NCBI GenBank assembly: GCA_044432725.1
Contig: JAWXUL010000019.1
Coordinates: forward strand, 1 to 49,681
Reading direction: 5' to 3'
Length of the DNA stretch: 49,681 nucleotides
Source: JAWXUK01 sp044432725
Lineage (GTDB): Bacteria > Bacillota > Clostridia > Oscillospirales > Oscillospiraceae
This document shows positions 1-9,048 of the stretch, one piece after another; the first letter of the stretch is position 1, and every line of letters begins with the position of its first letter. The translations under genes and the position numbers were made by a program. The notes under the pieces were generated by a model, which was not told the DNA's origin, made no database searches, and was given only the letters and a program-made list of their open reading frames with translations.

Positions 1-1
1 G

Positions 2-61
2 GGTAAACGAGCTAAAAATCCAAATTATGATGAAGAAAAAGCAAAAGGAGAAACAAGATGA
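2..61 (+). CDS. C-terminal end of an upstream gene (partial)
   Basis: The frame is open from the window edge and ends in TGA at 59-61. It encodes a short charged tail ending in EEKAKGETR. Its stop overlaps the start of the next gene as ATGA, so the two are translationally coupled. The next gene encodes a family 5 solute-binding protein. By inference this could be a permease or ATPase of the same oligopeptide-type ABC transporter, but the 19 visible residues cannot identify it. Confidence 0.6.
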   Translation, partial: GKRAKNPNYDEEKAKGETR

Positions 62-1839
62 GTGATACAAACAAAGAACAACACCAATACTCCTCTTCTG
101 CCGTTGAAGTGGCACAAAAACTGAAAAAAGCAAAAACGAGTGTTACCATCCTTTCTCTTAGTATCATCGCCATCGTCTGTGGTTTGTATTTTTTTAATGT
201 GTGGAAAGAGGCAAACGATGTAGATTATATCGAAGGAAATGTCTTGAAAATCGCACGTTCTGGTAATGCTTCTACTGGTATTCCTTGGAAAGGGGCATCT
301 TTTGTAGGTCAGCTGACTTGGTCAGGCTTACTCAGTACAGATGCTTCTTTTACAGAAATCAATCCAGAACTTGCAGAAATCGTCAATACCTCTGCTGACG
401 GTTTGACTTATACCCTGGCTCTGAAAGAAGGCTTGCAATGGTCTGATGGCGCACCACTCACAGCAGCTGATGTGGTCTTCAGCATTGAATCTGCACTCCT
501 TTGTCCCAGTACCACAAATGCTCTGGTCAACTCCTTGCAACAAATCAAAGGTGCTGCAGAATGGAAAGAAGTGGGCGTACAGTCTTGGGAGAATGGTGGC
601 ACCCACTCCCTAGAAGGTGTCTCTACCGATGGTAACACGATCACTATCACACTAGAAAATCCTTACAGCTCCTTCCCAATGGCGCTGACTCAATTCGTCA
701 TTCTTCCCCAACACGCACTCAGACACGTTGACCCCTCTACCATTACAGAAGGAACCGAAGAAATGTCTGCCTTTTTCTCCAATCCAGTCTGTTCTGGTAT
801 GTATATGGTAGATTGTATCAACGCTGACCTAGATTTAGAACTGATTCACAACCCTTATTATTACGATGTACATTCTGACATAGAAAAAGTCATTTTATAT
901 GGTGCCTATCAATCCATGTATATTGATTATTATGCCACCAGTAGTATCACAGACATGGTTTCCTATCGAAACATGGCAGGATTTGAAGAATACAACGTAA
1001 ATGTTCTCTTTTATCGCTATTTTGTATTCAATTTAATGGGTGGCTACGAGGATCTTCCTCAGGTGCCACAATTAGATGAAGATGGCAAGGAAGTCAAGGA
1101 CGAGAATGGCGAAGTGGTGATGGTCACCGACTTTGAGGCAGATAGAGAAGAAAACTACCCCATGCAAAATTACTTGTTCCGTCAAGCAATTTCCAAAGCC
1201 ATCGACAGAGAACGCATCGCAGCAGAGGTATATCTAGGAAATGCCCGTAGTTCTTTTTCTCGAACAGGTGATGCAGAGTATGTGGAATTTCTCGCCGACT
1301 ATGATTTAGAGGAAGCCAAAAGCTTACTGATAGAATCCGGCTATGACTTAGAGCGTCCTCTGATCATCGCCCACTATCACTCTGACGCCAATAGTATGGC
1401 ACTCCTTTCCCGTGTGAAAGAGTCCTTGGAATCCATTGGCTTAACTGTCACTATAAAAAAAGTAGCTGGGAATGTGGTGATGTACGATCAACGTGAGTAT
1501 GATATTTTATTGAAAGGTTACGCAGCCCAAAGCTCCTCGGAATGGTATGTGGAATACCTCTCCTCTTCCAATTATCTCAGTAATTTGTTGGGGACAGATG
1601 AATTTGATGATTTGACCTTGCAACTGGAAGGTGCAGTCAACATGGAAGTATATAACAAAATTTGGGCAGAAATGCAAGAATTAGACCGTAACACTATGTA
1701 CAGAATGCCCATTGTCACAACAAATGACTGTACCTATATCAACACAAATCGCATTTATGTGCCAGAGGATATGGAATTTGGTAATATCCGTTATCGTTCT
1801 GACTTACGTATGGACGAATGGTATGTCAAAAAAGGGTAA
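58..1839 (+). CDS. ABC transporter substrate-binding protein, family 5 (OppA/DppA type)
   Basis: This is the extracytoplasmic receptor of a probable oligopeptide or related ABC importer. It carries the family 5 pattern: LVxSL-type N-lobe text, then LKEGLQWSDGAPLTAADVVFS near residues 120-140, a central region with FRQAISKAIDRERIAAEVYLG, and a C-terminal lobe. At 593 residues it is of usual to slightly large size. The N terminus has one hydrophobic segment (about residues 28-48) and no lipobox cysteine, so it is probably held in the membrane by an uncleaved anchor rather than as a lipoprotein, which is uncommon in Firmicutes. The start follows AAAAGGAG, and its ATG overlaps the stop of the gene before it (ATGA), so it sits at the end of a transporter operon. 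The peptide substrate is inferred only from the family. Confidence 0.88.
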   Translation: MSDTNKEQHQYSSSAVEVAQKLKKAKTSVTILSLSIIAIVCGLYFFNVWKEANDVDYIEGNVLKIARSGNASTGIPWKGASFVGQLTWSGLLSTDASFTEINPELAEIVNTSADGLTYTLALKEGLQWSDGAPLTAADVVFSIESALLCPSTTNALVNSLQQIKGAAEWKEVGVQSWENGGTHSLEGVSTDGNTITITLENPYSSFPMALTQFVILPQHALRHVDPSTITEGTEEMSAFFSNPVCSGMYMVDCINADLDLELIHNPYYYDVHSDIEKVILYGAYQSMYIDYYATSSITDMVSYRNMAGFEEYNVNVLFYRYFVFNLMGGYEDLPQVPQLDEDGKEVKDENGEVVMVTDFEADREENYPMQNYLFRQAISKAIDRERIAAEVYLGNARSSFSRTGDAEYVEFLADYDLEEAKSLLIESGYDLERPLIIAHYHSDANSMALLSRVKESLESIGLTVTIKKVAGNVVMYDQREYDILLKGYAAQSSSEWYVEYLSSSNYLSNLLGTDEFDDLTLQLEGAVNMEVYNKIWAEMQELDRNTMYRMPIVTTNDCTYINTNRIYVPEDMEFGNIRYRSDLRMDEWYVKKG

Positions 1840-1985
1840 GAAAACCTCTTTCATATCAGCAGAATCAATAAATTAAGAAGGAAATGAATCAATAAGAAAC
1901 CAACCAAGCCTGAAAATAGAAATTATTTACTTTAGTGCTGTTTTTAGGTTTGGATGTGGTTCCACCAATAGAAAGGAAAAGAATT

Positions 1986-2339
1986 ATGGATAACGAAAAT
2001 TTAGAAAACGATATCAGCTATCTTTTAGGTAGTTATGTCGGTATGGGGAGAACCATCGAAAAAGAATTAGATCGCTTGATGAAAAAAGAAACCCCCAGTA
2101 ATATTGAGGACTGGTTGGAAGAATTTTCCGAAAACCCTGCCAAGGCACTTGGTCATTGCCAAGAAGCAATGCTGAAAGAACAAGTCGTCTTGAAACGTGT
2201 CAATAAAACAGAGTTACTTGATGAATGTACTGCTGTTTTGAAAAAAATCAATGTGGCTGCCTTGGAACACGTCACTCTTGATTTACCAAATTTTTTACAC
2301 GGTTATCATACAGTCCAAAAAGACCACGGCTTTGAATAA
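1986..2339 (+). CDS. Small hypothetical protein (117 aa)
   Basis: I chose the ATG at 1986 because AGAAAGGAAAAG lies just upstream; a longer reading from 1935 has no ribosome binding site. The product is soluble, acidic and mostly helical, with no signal peptide, transmembrane segment or cysteine motif. It begins MDNENLENDISYLLGSYVGM and ends in a His-rich HGYHTVQKDHGFE. It lies 146 bp after the solute-binding protein and before a strong terminator, so it may be the last gene of that transcript. I do not recognise the family. Confidence 0.65.
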   Translation: MDNENLENDISYLLGSYVGMGRTIEKELDRLMKKETPSNIEDWLEEFSENPAKALGHCQEAMLKEQVVLKRVNKTELLDECTAVLKKINVAALEHVTLDLPNFLHGYHTVQKDHGFE

Positions 2340-2365
2340 GTATTATATCTGTAATAGATAAGTAA

Positions 2366-2414
2366 AAAAATAGCCTCTCTTTTGCTCCTTTGAGCAAGAG
2401 AGAGGCTATTTTTA
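2366..2414. terminator. Bidirectional intrinsic terminator
   Basis: A long stem (AATAGCCTCTCTTTTGCTC, loop CTTT, then its complement) is flanked by A-rich sequence on the left and TTTTTATTTTT on the right. It works for both convergent genes at 2339 and 2440. Confidence 0.9.
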
Positions 2415-2439
2415 TTTTTGGAAAGAATCTAATCTTTCT

Positions 2440-4551
2440 TTAAAGGTCTAATGAAATGTATTTTCCCGTAAATTCTTCGTGGGGAATGGGGCGAGAATAC
2501 AAATACCCCTGACCAAGCTGACAGTTAGAGCGACAAAGAAAATCTGCTTGTTCTTGGGTTTCAATGCCCTCTGCTAATGTATGTGTATGACTCATGCGAT
2601 TACACATTGACAGCATACTTTCCACTATCACTGCATTTTTTTCATGAATCAATACATCATCTACTAAGCTTTTATCGATTTTCACTTCATCAAATTCAAT
2701 TTTTGCCAAGGTAACGATATTGGAATAAGCACAACCAAAATCATCTAGGGACAGCTTGAAGTGATTTCCTTGAAATTCTTTCACCAAAGAGGAAGCCACA
2801 TCGTTTTCAATCAATCCCACACGCTCTGTGATTTCCATAATGACCAAATGATGAGGAATTTGGTACTTGTCCACAATCTCTGTCAAAGTTTGCACAATAC
2901 CATGCTCCATTAAAGTAACACGGCTCAAATTCACAGAAATGGGGATTTCTTTCCCAATTTTCAGCCATGACTGGATGATTTTTGCCACTTCTTCCAAAAC
3001 AAAAAGGTCAACATGGCGAATCACAGAATTCTTTTCGTAAAGAGGAATAAAGCTATCAGGAAAGACCATTTTGTCTTTTTTCTTGTCAAAGCGACGGATC
3101 AAGGCTTCTGCCCCCACCACTTTCTCCGTTTTCAAGTCCACTTGTGGTTGTAAATAGACTAAAAATTCATGATTTGACAGTGCTGAAAACAAATCTTTTA
3201 AAATAGCATTGGTGATTTTTTCTGTATCTGATATTTGCTCGTGGTAAAATGCCTGTTTATTAATCAACATTACAGCATCCGCCACTTTGATCATATTAGT
3301 GACAGAATAATCTTTCTTTTCCCAGCTATGCCCAAAGGAAAATGTGGCTTCGTTATGCTGCTCTTTCAAACGCTTGTGCAAACTATCCACCGTTTCTTCA
3401 AAAATATCTTTGTCACAATCCTCCACAAAGCCAATAAACTCATCCCCAGTCACCCGATAAAAGGAACTATTGAAATACTCATTCAAAATATTAGAGGTTT
3501 TCTTTAGTTGCTCGTCCCCTGCTTCATAACCAAGATATTCATTGGTGGTACGAAGTCCATTCAGATTCACAAAAATGACGCCCAAAGACTTTGGTGGATT
3601 TTGTTCATAAGAGATCAATTTTTGGGTGTACTTCCCTCGCCCATAAAAGCCGGTCAACAGATCAATATCATTCCATTCTTCCATGGCTTCTACTAGATTA
3701 TTTTGGTTGAATTGCTCCATGATAAAATGAGAAACTGCTTGCAATAATCGATCATCATACATCACATCTGGTCGATTGGTCAGCCCAATCACCCCCTGCA
3801 ACACACCATCTTTATCCCATAATTTGGCAATCGTCAAATTTTCCACTTGATAGCCATGTAAAATTTTTGCTTCGATGGTGTCAGTGGCATAGATAAAATT
3901 GGTGCAATCTAAATTGATTACATTTTTCCCACGGTTATAATCTGTTTCTAACCAATGAATAAAATCAGATAAACTTAACTGATTGGTGTTTTCTGGCATT
4001 TCTCTTAAACTATTGTCATGGGACCAGAGATAATAATTGGTTAAGCTTTGATTTTCCTTGTCAAACTCGTAAATATAACTGTGATGACAGGAATAAAACT
4101 GCCCAATCAATTCAAGCAAGCCATAAATCGTAGGCTTCGAGCTGTCGCTCAAGACTTCTAAGCACTGTGCAATGGCACGCTCGAAGAGATTTTCAGCTTC
4201 TTTTTTCTTGTCATTAGAAGGCGCCAGAAAATACTTTGTGTAAATATATTTCTTTCCAGAAATATTCCAAATAATCGCTTTTGTACGGAAATTTGCATTG
4301 GCTACGTCACTGGTAAAGACAGTTTCTAAGAATGTGCCTTCCTGAACCAGACTTTTGTCTTCAAAACCACAGATATCCATAAAAAAAGGAATGACCTCAT
4401 AGGCTTTTTTCCCTTTATATTCTTCAAAGATCTGGAATTTCTTTTCCATCGCTTGATTGATATAAACTAATTCTTCTGTGTCATAATCCATCACATAAGA
4501 CGCATTACTACAGTCGTTTGTCATGACTTCAAATATTTCTCTGGTTTCCAT
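2440..4551 (-). CDS. PAS/GAF-like-GGDEF(degenerate)-EAL protein, probable c-di-GMP phosphodiesterase
   Basis: A cytoplasmic protein of 703 residues with no membrane segments. Residues 1-110 look PAS-like and about 120-285 GAF-like. The GGDEF domain (about 295-440) has TGDEF at 368-372, and the acidic metal-binding stretch normally DLDxF reads VNLNG, so cyclase activity is unlikely. The EAL domain (about 450-700) keeps the catalytic set: EALIR at 482-486, SVNLSR with Asn541, EITER, DDFG at 603-606, KIDK, AEGIE and GQGYLYSRP. By family knowledge this predicts c-di-GMP hydrolysis to pGpG, possibly gated by the N-terminal sensors or by GTP on the degenerate GGDEF. The start is preceded by AAGGAGAG. 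A close paralogue lies at 6418-8520, with a diguanylate cyclase between them. Confidence 0.9.
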   Translation of the reverse strand: METREIFEVMTNDCSNASYVMDYDTEELVYINQAMEKKFQIFEEYKGKKAYEVIPFFMDICGFEDKSLVQEGTFLETVFTSDVANANFRTKAIIWNISGKKYIYTKYFLAPSNDKKKEAENLFERAIAQCLEVLSDSSKPTIYGLLELIGQFYSCHHSYIYEFDKENQSLTNYYLWSHDNSLREMPENTNQLSLSDFIHWLETDYNRGKNVINLDCTNFIYATDTIEAKILHGYQVENLTIAKLWDKDGVLQGVIGLTNRPDVMYDDRLLQAVSHFIMEQFNQNNLVEAMEEWNDIDLLTGFYGRGKYTQKLISYEQNPPKSLGVIFVNLNGLRTTNEYLGYEAGDEQLKKTSNILNEYFNSSFYRVTGDEFIGFVEDCDKDIFEETVDSLHKRLKEQHNEATFSFGHSWEKKDYSVTNMIKVADAVMLINKQAFYHEQISDTEKITNAILKDLFSALSNHEFLVYLQPQVDLKTEKVVGAEALIRRFDKKKDKMVFPDSFIPLYEKNSVIRHVDLFVLEEVAKIIQSWLKIGKEIPISVNLSRVTLMEHGIVQTLTEIVDKYQIPHHLVIMEITERVGLIENDVASSLVKEFQGNHFKLSLDDFGCAYSNIVTLAKIEFDEVKIDKSLVDDVLIHEKNAVIVESMLSMCNRMSHTHTLAEGIETQEQADFLCRSNCQLGQGYLYSRPIPHEEFTGKYISLDL

Positions 4552-4673
4552 ACCTTGCCTCTCTCCTTACTTTTTCTATCAGAACACAATATATAACAAA
4601 TATCATATCACAAAATACCAGAAATGTCTACTCTCTTTTCACCATATATTTATAAAAATTAACAAAATAAACA

Positions 4674-4702
4674 TTGATTTTTTTGTTAAATCGAGGTATA
4701 AT
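4674..4702 (+). promoter_or_regulatory. Sigma-A promoter for the diguanylate cyclase gene
   Basis: TTGATT at 4674-4679, a 17-bp spacer and TATAAT at 4697-4702, 35 bp upstream of the ATG at 4738. A second TATAAT lies at 4708-4713. Confidence 0.75.
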
Positions 4703-4737
4703 AGAAGTATAATAAATGTAATTGAGGTGTATCTATC

Positions 4738-6327
4738 ATGTATTCAAACAGCTTACACATCGTAGATAGTCAAATCTATGCCTATCTACTGATTGATCGA
4801 AAAACAACTGAAATTTTAGATGGTAACAAATTGGCTCGCTCTTTTTACCAAACTGCTGGGGTATATCCAGAATTAGAATCTTTATTTCAACCAAACCTAG
4901 AAAATGAAACACTAGCTTCTGTGCTCCATGATCTGAATACAGCCAAGGGAAGTGCAATGAATCATGTCAAATCCATCAAAGCCTCTGGGGAAGAATTTCC
5001 TTGCCATATCGAGATTTGTAATGTGAATGACAGCTTGCTTTTTCTGATTATCAAGGAAAACTGTCAAATGAGAGATTCCAAGATCAAACAGCTGGTGGAG
5101 TTATTTGATAATCCTATCTTTTCTCTGGAGCATAACAGCGAATTAACCACCACTTACGGCAATGCTCGTTGCTATCAATATGTACGTATGGAAAAACATG
5201 AATTTGAACAGGAGCATAACGCTTCTTTTGTTTCCATTTTACAAGAAGATAAAAGAGTCTCCTTCCTACAAACACTAAACCAGCAAATTGACGAAGATGG
5301 AGAATGTGACATTGATATTGAAATCAGTTTAGAAGATGGATTCTTTCAACTGTTCCGTTTTAATGCCTTTAAATCAACTTACGACGGAAAATTGTATGGT
5401 GTGTTAATCAGTGCTAGAAAACAAAGCGATTTGATGAAAAAAATCGAGTATGACCAACAATTTTTCGATATCATGCAACAATTTTCAAAAGATTTGTTAT
5501 TCCGTGTGGATGTAGACAATCGTATTTTGATTCACCGTGGTGATATCTCTAAATTTGTTGACCTTTTACCTGAAATGTCAGGATTTCCTGAATGTATGCG
5601 AAACACCAGACTGGTCCACCCTGATGACTTAGAAGGCTATCTCGCCTTTATCTACCGAGTCATGGACGGAACTGCTGCCAGTTTTGAACCACGTTTTCAA
5701 TTTACAGATGGTTCCTTTGAAAAATATCATCTACAAGCAAGCCCACTGTTTAATGGAGAGGGAAAAGTAATCTCTGTCATCGGGAAATCAGAAAATATTC
5801 AGAAATATGTAGACATTGAAACAAAAGCCCATTACGATGCCTTAACCACAGCACTGAACAAGCAGTCTTTCTTAGAATTAGTGACTTCAAAAATCGAAAG
5901 AGCCGTAGTCAGTGATAAATTCGCCTTACTTTTCCTAGATCTGGACAACTTTAAAGGTGTGAACGACACCTTGGGTCATGTGTTCGGTGATTTTTTACTG
6001 GAAGCCACCTGCAAGCGTATCATGAATTGTATTCGTTCTCAAGATCGACTGGGGCGAGTGGGTGGAGATGAATTTGTGGTGTTCTTCCAGTTTGCCCCAA
6101 ATCAGGAAACAGTAAAAGAAAGAGCAGAAGCAATTCTACATTCTTTACGAAGAGATTTCACTTATGGTGACCAAAGAAGCAAAGTAAAAGCAAGCATAGG
6201 GATTGCCCTTTATCCAGAGCATGGCACTACTTATGAAACACTTTATGACAAAGCTGACAAGGCTCTCTATCAATCCAAAGCCTTGGGGAAAGATATTGCA
6301 ACGATATACTCCAGTGATCTGGGCTGA
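4738..6327 (+). CDS. PAS-domain diguanylate cyclase (GGDEF)
   Basis: Makes c-di-GMP from two GTP in the cytoplasm. The 529-residue protein has N-terminal sensor regions (residues 1-350, at least one PAS-like unit around 245-355 with the HPDDLEGY and DGSFEKYHLQASPL patterns) and a C-terminal GGDEF domain. The active site is complete: FLDLDNFKGVND metal/substrate motif and GGDEF at 442-446. An RSQD inhibitory site lies five residues before GGDEF, so product feedback is expected. No transmembrane helix is seen. The start is the ATG after TTGAGGTG, with a clear promoter. It lies between two EAL proteins, so synthesis and breakdown enzymes of the same second messenger are clustered; whether they share an input is inference. 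Confidence 0.92.
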   Translation: MYSNSLHIVDSQIYAYLLIDRKTTEILDGNKLARSFYQTAGVYPELESLFQPNLENETLASVLHDLNTAKGSAMNHVKSIKASGEEFPCHIEICNVNDSLLFLIIKENCQMRDSKIKQLVELFDNPIFSLEHNSELTTTYGNARCYQYVRMEKHEFEQEHNASFVSILQEDKRVSFLQTLNQQIDEDGECDIDIEISLEDGFFQLFRFNAFKSTYDGKLYGVLISARKQSDLMKKIEYDQQFFDIMQQFSKDLLFRVDVDNRILIHRGDISKFVDLLPEMSGFPECMRNTRLVHPDDLEGYLAFIYRVMDGTAASFEPRFQFTDGSFEKYHLQASPLFNGEGKVISVIGKSENIQKYVDIETKAHYDALTTALNKQSFLELVTSKIERAVVSDKFALLFLDLDNFKGVNDTLGHVFGDFLLEATCKRIMNCIRSQDRLGRVGGDEFVVFFQFAPNQETVKERAEAILHSLRRDFTYGDQRSKVKASIGIALYPEHGTTYETLYDKADKALYQSKALGKDIATIYSSDLG

Positions 6328-6350
6328 TTAAAAATCCCGAAACAACCATA

Positions 6351-6386
6351 AAAACCCACCTTGCATGAAAGCAAAGTGGGTTTTTT
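6351..6386. terminator. Bidirectional intrinsic terminator
   Basis: AAAACCCAC...GTGGGTTTTTT stem of about 12 bp with one mismatch, a short loop and a T-tract, between the convergent genes ending at 6327 and 6418. Confidence 0.85.
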
Positions 6387-6417
6387 CACATTTAAGTAGT
6401 GATTTTAGAAGGATTGT

Positions 6418-8520
6418 TTAAACATTCACAGAAGCTTCCTGAAAAATATACTCATTTTCAAAATCTTCTACTGGCATAGGACGTGAGTAAAAATACCCTT
6501 GTCCTAAATGACAGCCTAATTCATGGAGGAGGTCAGATTGTTCCTCATCTTCAATCCCCTCAGCCAGAGTGGACATGCCCTCTAGCTCTTCGCACATGGA
6601 CAAGACATTTTTCACCAGAATATGATTTTTCCGGTTGGTGGTCAAGTTATCTACCAAACTTTTATCCAATTTCACCTCGTCCACTTCGATTTGTGCTAAG
6701 GTGACAATATTGGAATAGGCACAGCCAAAATCGTCCAAGGAAATGGTGAAACCATGGTCGATAAAATCAGTCACAAGTGCTGATGGTACATCGTTTTCAA
6801 TCAAGCCCACACGCTCTGTCACTTCAATAACCAGCAAGGAATGGGGGACATTGTGTTTATCGCAGATTTTAACGATAGTATCCACTATCCCAAATTCTTG
6901 CAAGGTGACACGACTTAAATTCACAGAAATAGGAATCCCTTTCTCCATGTCTTCCCATTTTGCTAAGAGTTGACACACTGTTTCTACCACAAATAAGTCA
7001 ATATGACGAATCACACTGGCTTGCTCATACATAGAGATAAATTGATCTGGGAACACCATCTTCTGATTGGTTTTGTCAAAACGTCTGATCAACGCTTCTG
7101 CACCATGCAAAGAGCCATCTTCCAAACGAACCTGTGGTTGCAGATAAATCATAAACTCGTCATTTTCCAAAAAGCTGAGCAAATCCCGTAAGATAACGCT
7201 ACTGACCGAGGACAGGGTGCGAAGCCCAGCAGCATAATATTCTTGCTTGTTGATATACATCACGCTGTCTGCTTCACGCAATAAGCTGACGTAATCGTAT
7301 TTCCCCTCTGCCCAACAACTACCCATAGAGAAATCATAGTTGCCTTCCTCACGCAATTCACGTTGCATGGTGGCAACCTTGTATTCAAACTCTTCCTTGT
7401 CCACATCACTGGCAAGTCCAATAAATTCATCACCTGATACACGGAAAATATCAAAGCCAAAGTGGGACTGGATTTTTTTGCCGGATTTTTTGATATGCTC
7501 GTCCCCTGCCTCGTTCCCCAGATTATTGTTGATATTTTTCAGTCCGTTGATGTTCACAGAAATCACCCCCAATTTTTGGGGTTGTTCCTTTTGAATGGAA
7601 GTCACTTTCTTATCATAAGCAAAGCGATTGTACATGCCTGTCAACACATCTCGGTTTTCCACTTGGAACAGGTTTGTATTCACAGTTTGTTGGGTCACAT
7701 CCAGTGCCACAAATTTGGAAATCGTATTCAGCAATCTGCGATCTAGGATTTGATTGCAGTCCTTTCGGTTACTCAGCCCCACAACGCCCACCACTTTGTG
7801 ATTAGAATCTTCCACATTACAAAGGGCAAGATTTCTCATTTTAAATGTATTCATGATTTTTGCTAATGTAGAGTCTTTGGGGAAATCTGGCTTTTCACTG
7901 TCAGCAGAGACAATGCCTGCAACATGTTCCTCTTGAATCCAGTCAATCAAAAAGGTAGCGTCCATTTTGGTCCCTACTTCTTCAGTAACTCGGAAATTGG
8001 GGTCTAAACACCACTGGGAGACACAATTTATCGTGCTATCCTGAAAGTTGAAACGATAGACATAGGCTCGCTCACATTCATAAAAATCACAAAGCAACTC
8101 CATAAAAGAAATCATAACGGTTTCTTCTGGTTGCTGATAGATATCCATACAGCGAGTCATTGCATCTTCGAAATTAGAATTTTTTTCTAAATCATTCTCC
8201 ACTGGGATTGCTTCACAAAAAATGGTATTGTCGATTTTGTTATAAACAGCTCGCATTAAAAATTGACGATTCAACCGTACATTATAAGAATCTGTCTCGT
8301 AATAATACTCTTCATCCCAATTAGGGATTTCTTCCTCCATATGATTCTCGATCAAAGGGACATAATCATAGAAATTATTTCCGACGATGTCTCTGCTTAC
8401 TTTATAAACTTTAAAAAATACATCGTTGGCAAAAAGACACTCATGGGTATCTCGATCAGTTATCACACACGGATTTTTATGATTGCCAAAATAAACATCA
8501 TAAAATTTTTTTCTATCCAT
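6418..8520 (-). CDS. PAS/GAF-like-GGDEF(degenerate)-EAL protein, paralogue of 2440-4551
   Basis: A 700-residue soluble protein with the same layout as the product of 2440-4551, so the two probably arose by duplication. The GGDEF domain reads SGDEF, and VNINGLKNINNN replaces the acidic metal site, so it is probably not a cyclase. The EAL domain keeps EALIR, SVNLSR, EVTER, DDFGCAYSN, KLDK, AEGIE and GQGYFYSRP, which predicts phosphodiesterase activity. The N-terminal sensor parts differ more than the catalytic parts, suggesting different inputs. AGAAGGAGAG lies upstream of the ATG at 8520. The start faces a hairpin-rich region (8617-8743), possibly its leader or a separate RNA. Confidence 0.9.
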   Translation of the reverse strand: MDRKKFYDVYFGNHKNPCVITDRDTHECLFANDVFFKVYKVSRDIVGNNFYDYVPLIENHMEEEIPNWDEEYYYETDSYNVRLNRQFLMRAVYNKIDNTIFCEAIPVENDLEKNSNFEDAMTRCMDIYQQPEETVMISFMELLCDFYECERAYVYRFNFQDSTINCVSQWCLDPNFRVTEEVGTKMDATFLIDWIQEEHVAGIVSADSEKPDFPKDSTLAKIMNTFKMRNLALCNVEDSNHKVVGVVGLSNRKDCNQILDRRLLNTISKFVALDVTQQTVNTNLFQVENRDVLTGMYNRFAYDKKVTSIQKEQPQKLGVISVNINGLKNINNNLGNEAGDEHIKKSGKKIQSHFGFDIFRVSGDEFIGLASDVDKEEFEYKVATMQRELREEGNYDFSMGSCWAEGKYDYVSLLREADSVMYINKQEYYAAGLRTLSSVSSVILRDLLSFLENDEFMIYLQPQVRLEDGSLHGAEALIRRFDKTNQKMVFPDQFISMYEQASVIRHIDLFVVETVCQLLAKWEDMEKGIPISVNLSRVTLQEFGIVDTIVKICDKHNVPHSLLVIEVTERVGLIENDVPSALVTDFIDHGFTISLDDFGCAYSNIVTLAQIEVDEVKLDKSLVDNLTTNRKNHILVKNVLSMCEELEGMSTLAEGIEDEEQSDLLHELGCHLGQGYFYSRPMPVEDFENEYIFQEASVNV

Positions 8521-8616
8521 TTCATTCTCTCCTTCTAAACTGCCTTTAGGGAACGTATCACAGTTTCAACAAATAGGCTGTCATACAGTCCGTGTTTGAT
8601 GTAGCAACTTGAAAAA

Positions 8617-8743
8617 TGATTTTCTTTGGAAAATCACTGTCAAATTGACTATTGAGCAAGATTGAAGCAGAAATAATGATAAAGTCATTATTTCTGCAAA
8701 CAACAGCAAAGCTGTTGCTTACAAGTTTGAGATGGTCAAACTT
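8617..8743. repeat. Array of four consecutive perfect hairpins
   Basis: Within the 528-bp gap between two divergent genes, four perfect inverted repeats follow each other: TGATTTTC/GAAAATCA (8617-8636), a 13-bp stem GCAGAAATAATGA (8667-8697), CAACAGC/GCTGTTG (8701-8717) and AAGTTTGA/TCAAACTT (8723-8743). None is followed by a long T-tract. This suggests a structured RNA or leader, or a small repeat element. The rest of the gap (8744-8983) is AT-rich with no gene seen. Confidence 0.6.
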
Positions 8744-8983
8744 AATTCAAGATGCTATAAAACAATTCTAAGAAACTATACCACATTTTTTGTCGTAAAG
8801 CAAGTAAAATATTTCATGCTTCCAAAAAAAGTTTTTTCTGAAAATAACTGCCTAAGGACTCTGGAAAAGTAGAAATTTCATCAGAATCTTCTGCAGAAAA
8901 AGAAAATTACAGCGAATTTATCAAAAAGTTTTTGAAAATTTTGGAAAATAGCACTTTTCAATAAACCTCTTTTAAAATTTCCA

Positions 8984-9012
8984 TTGACAAAATCAGCCAA
9001 GAGCTGTATAAT
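8984..9012 (+). promoter_or_regulatory. Consensus sigma-A promoter for the chemoreceptor gene
   Basis: TTGACA at 8984-8989, exactly 17 bp, then TATAAT at 9007-9012. The start codon is at 9049 with CAGGAG before it. Confidence 0.9.
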
Positions 9013-9048
9013 TTAAGATGAGAAAATTTGGCACAGGAGTAGTGAAAA

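Noticed and set aside
1863..1900. Tiny leader frame after AAGAAGGAAATG near 1880
   Set aside because: It stops after three codons and shows no attenuator structure.
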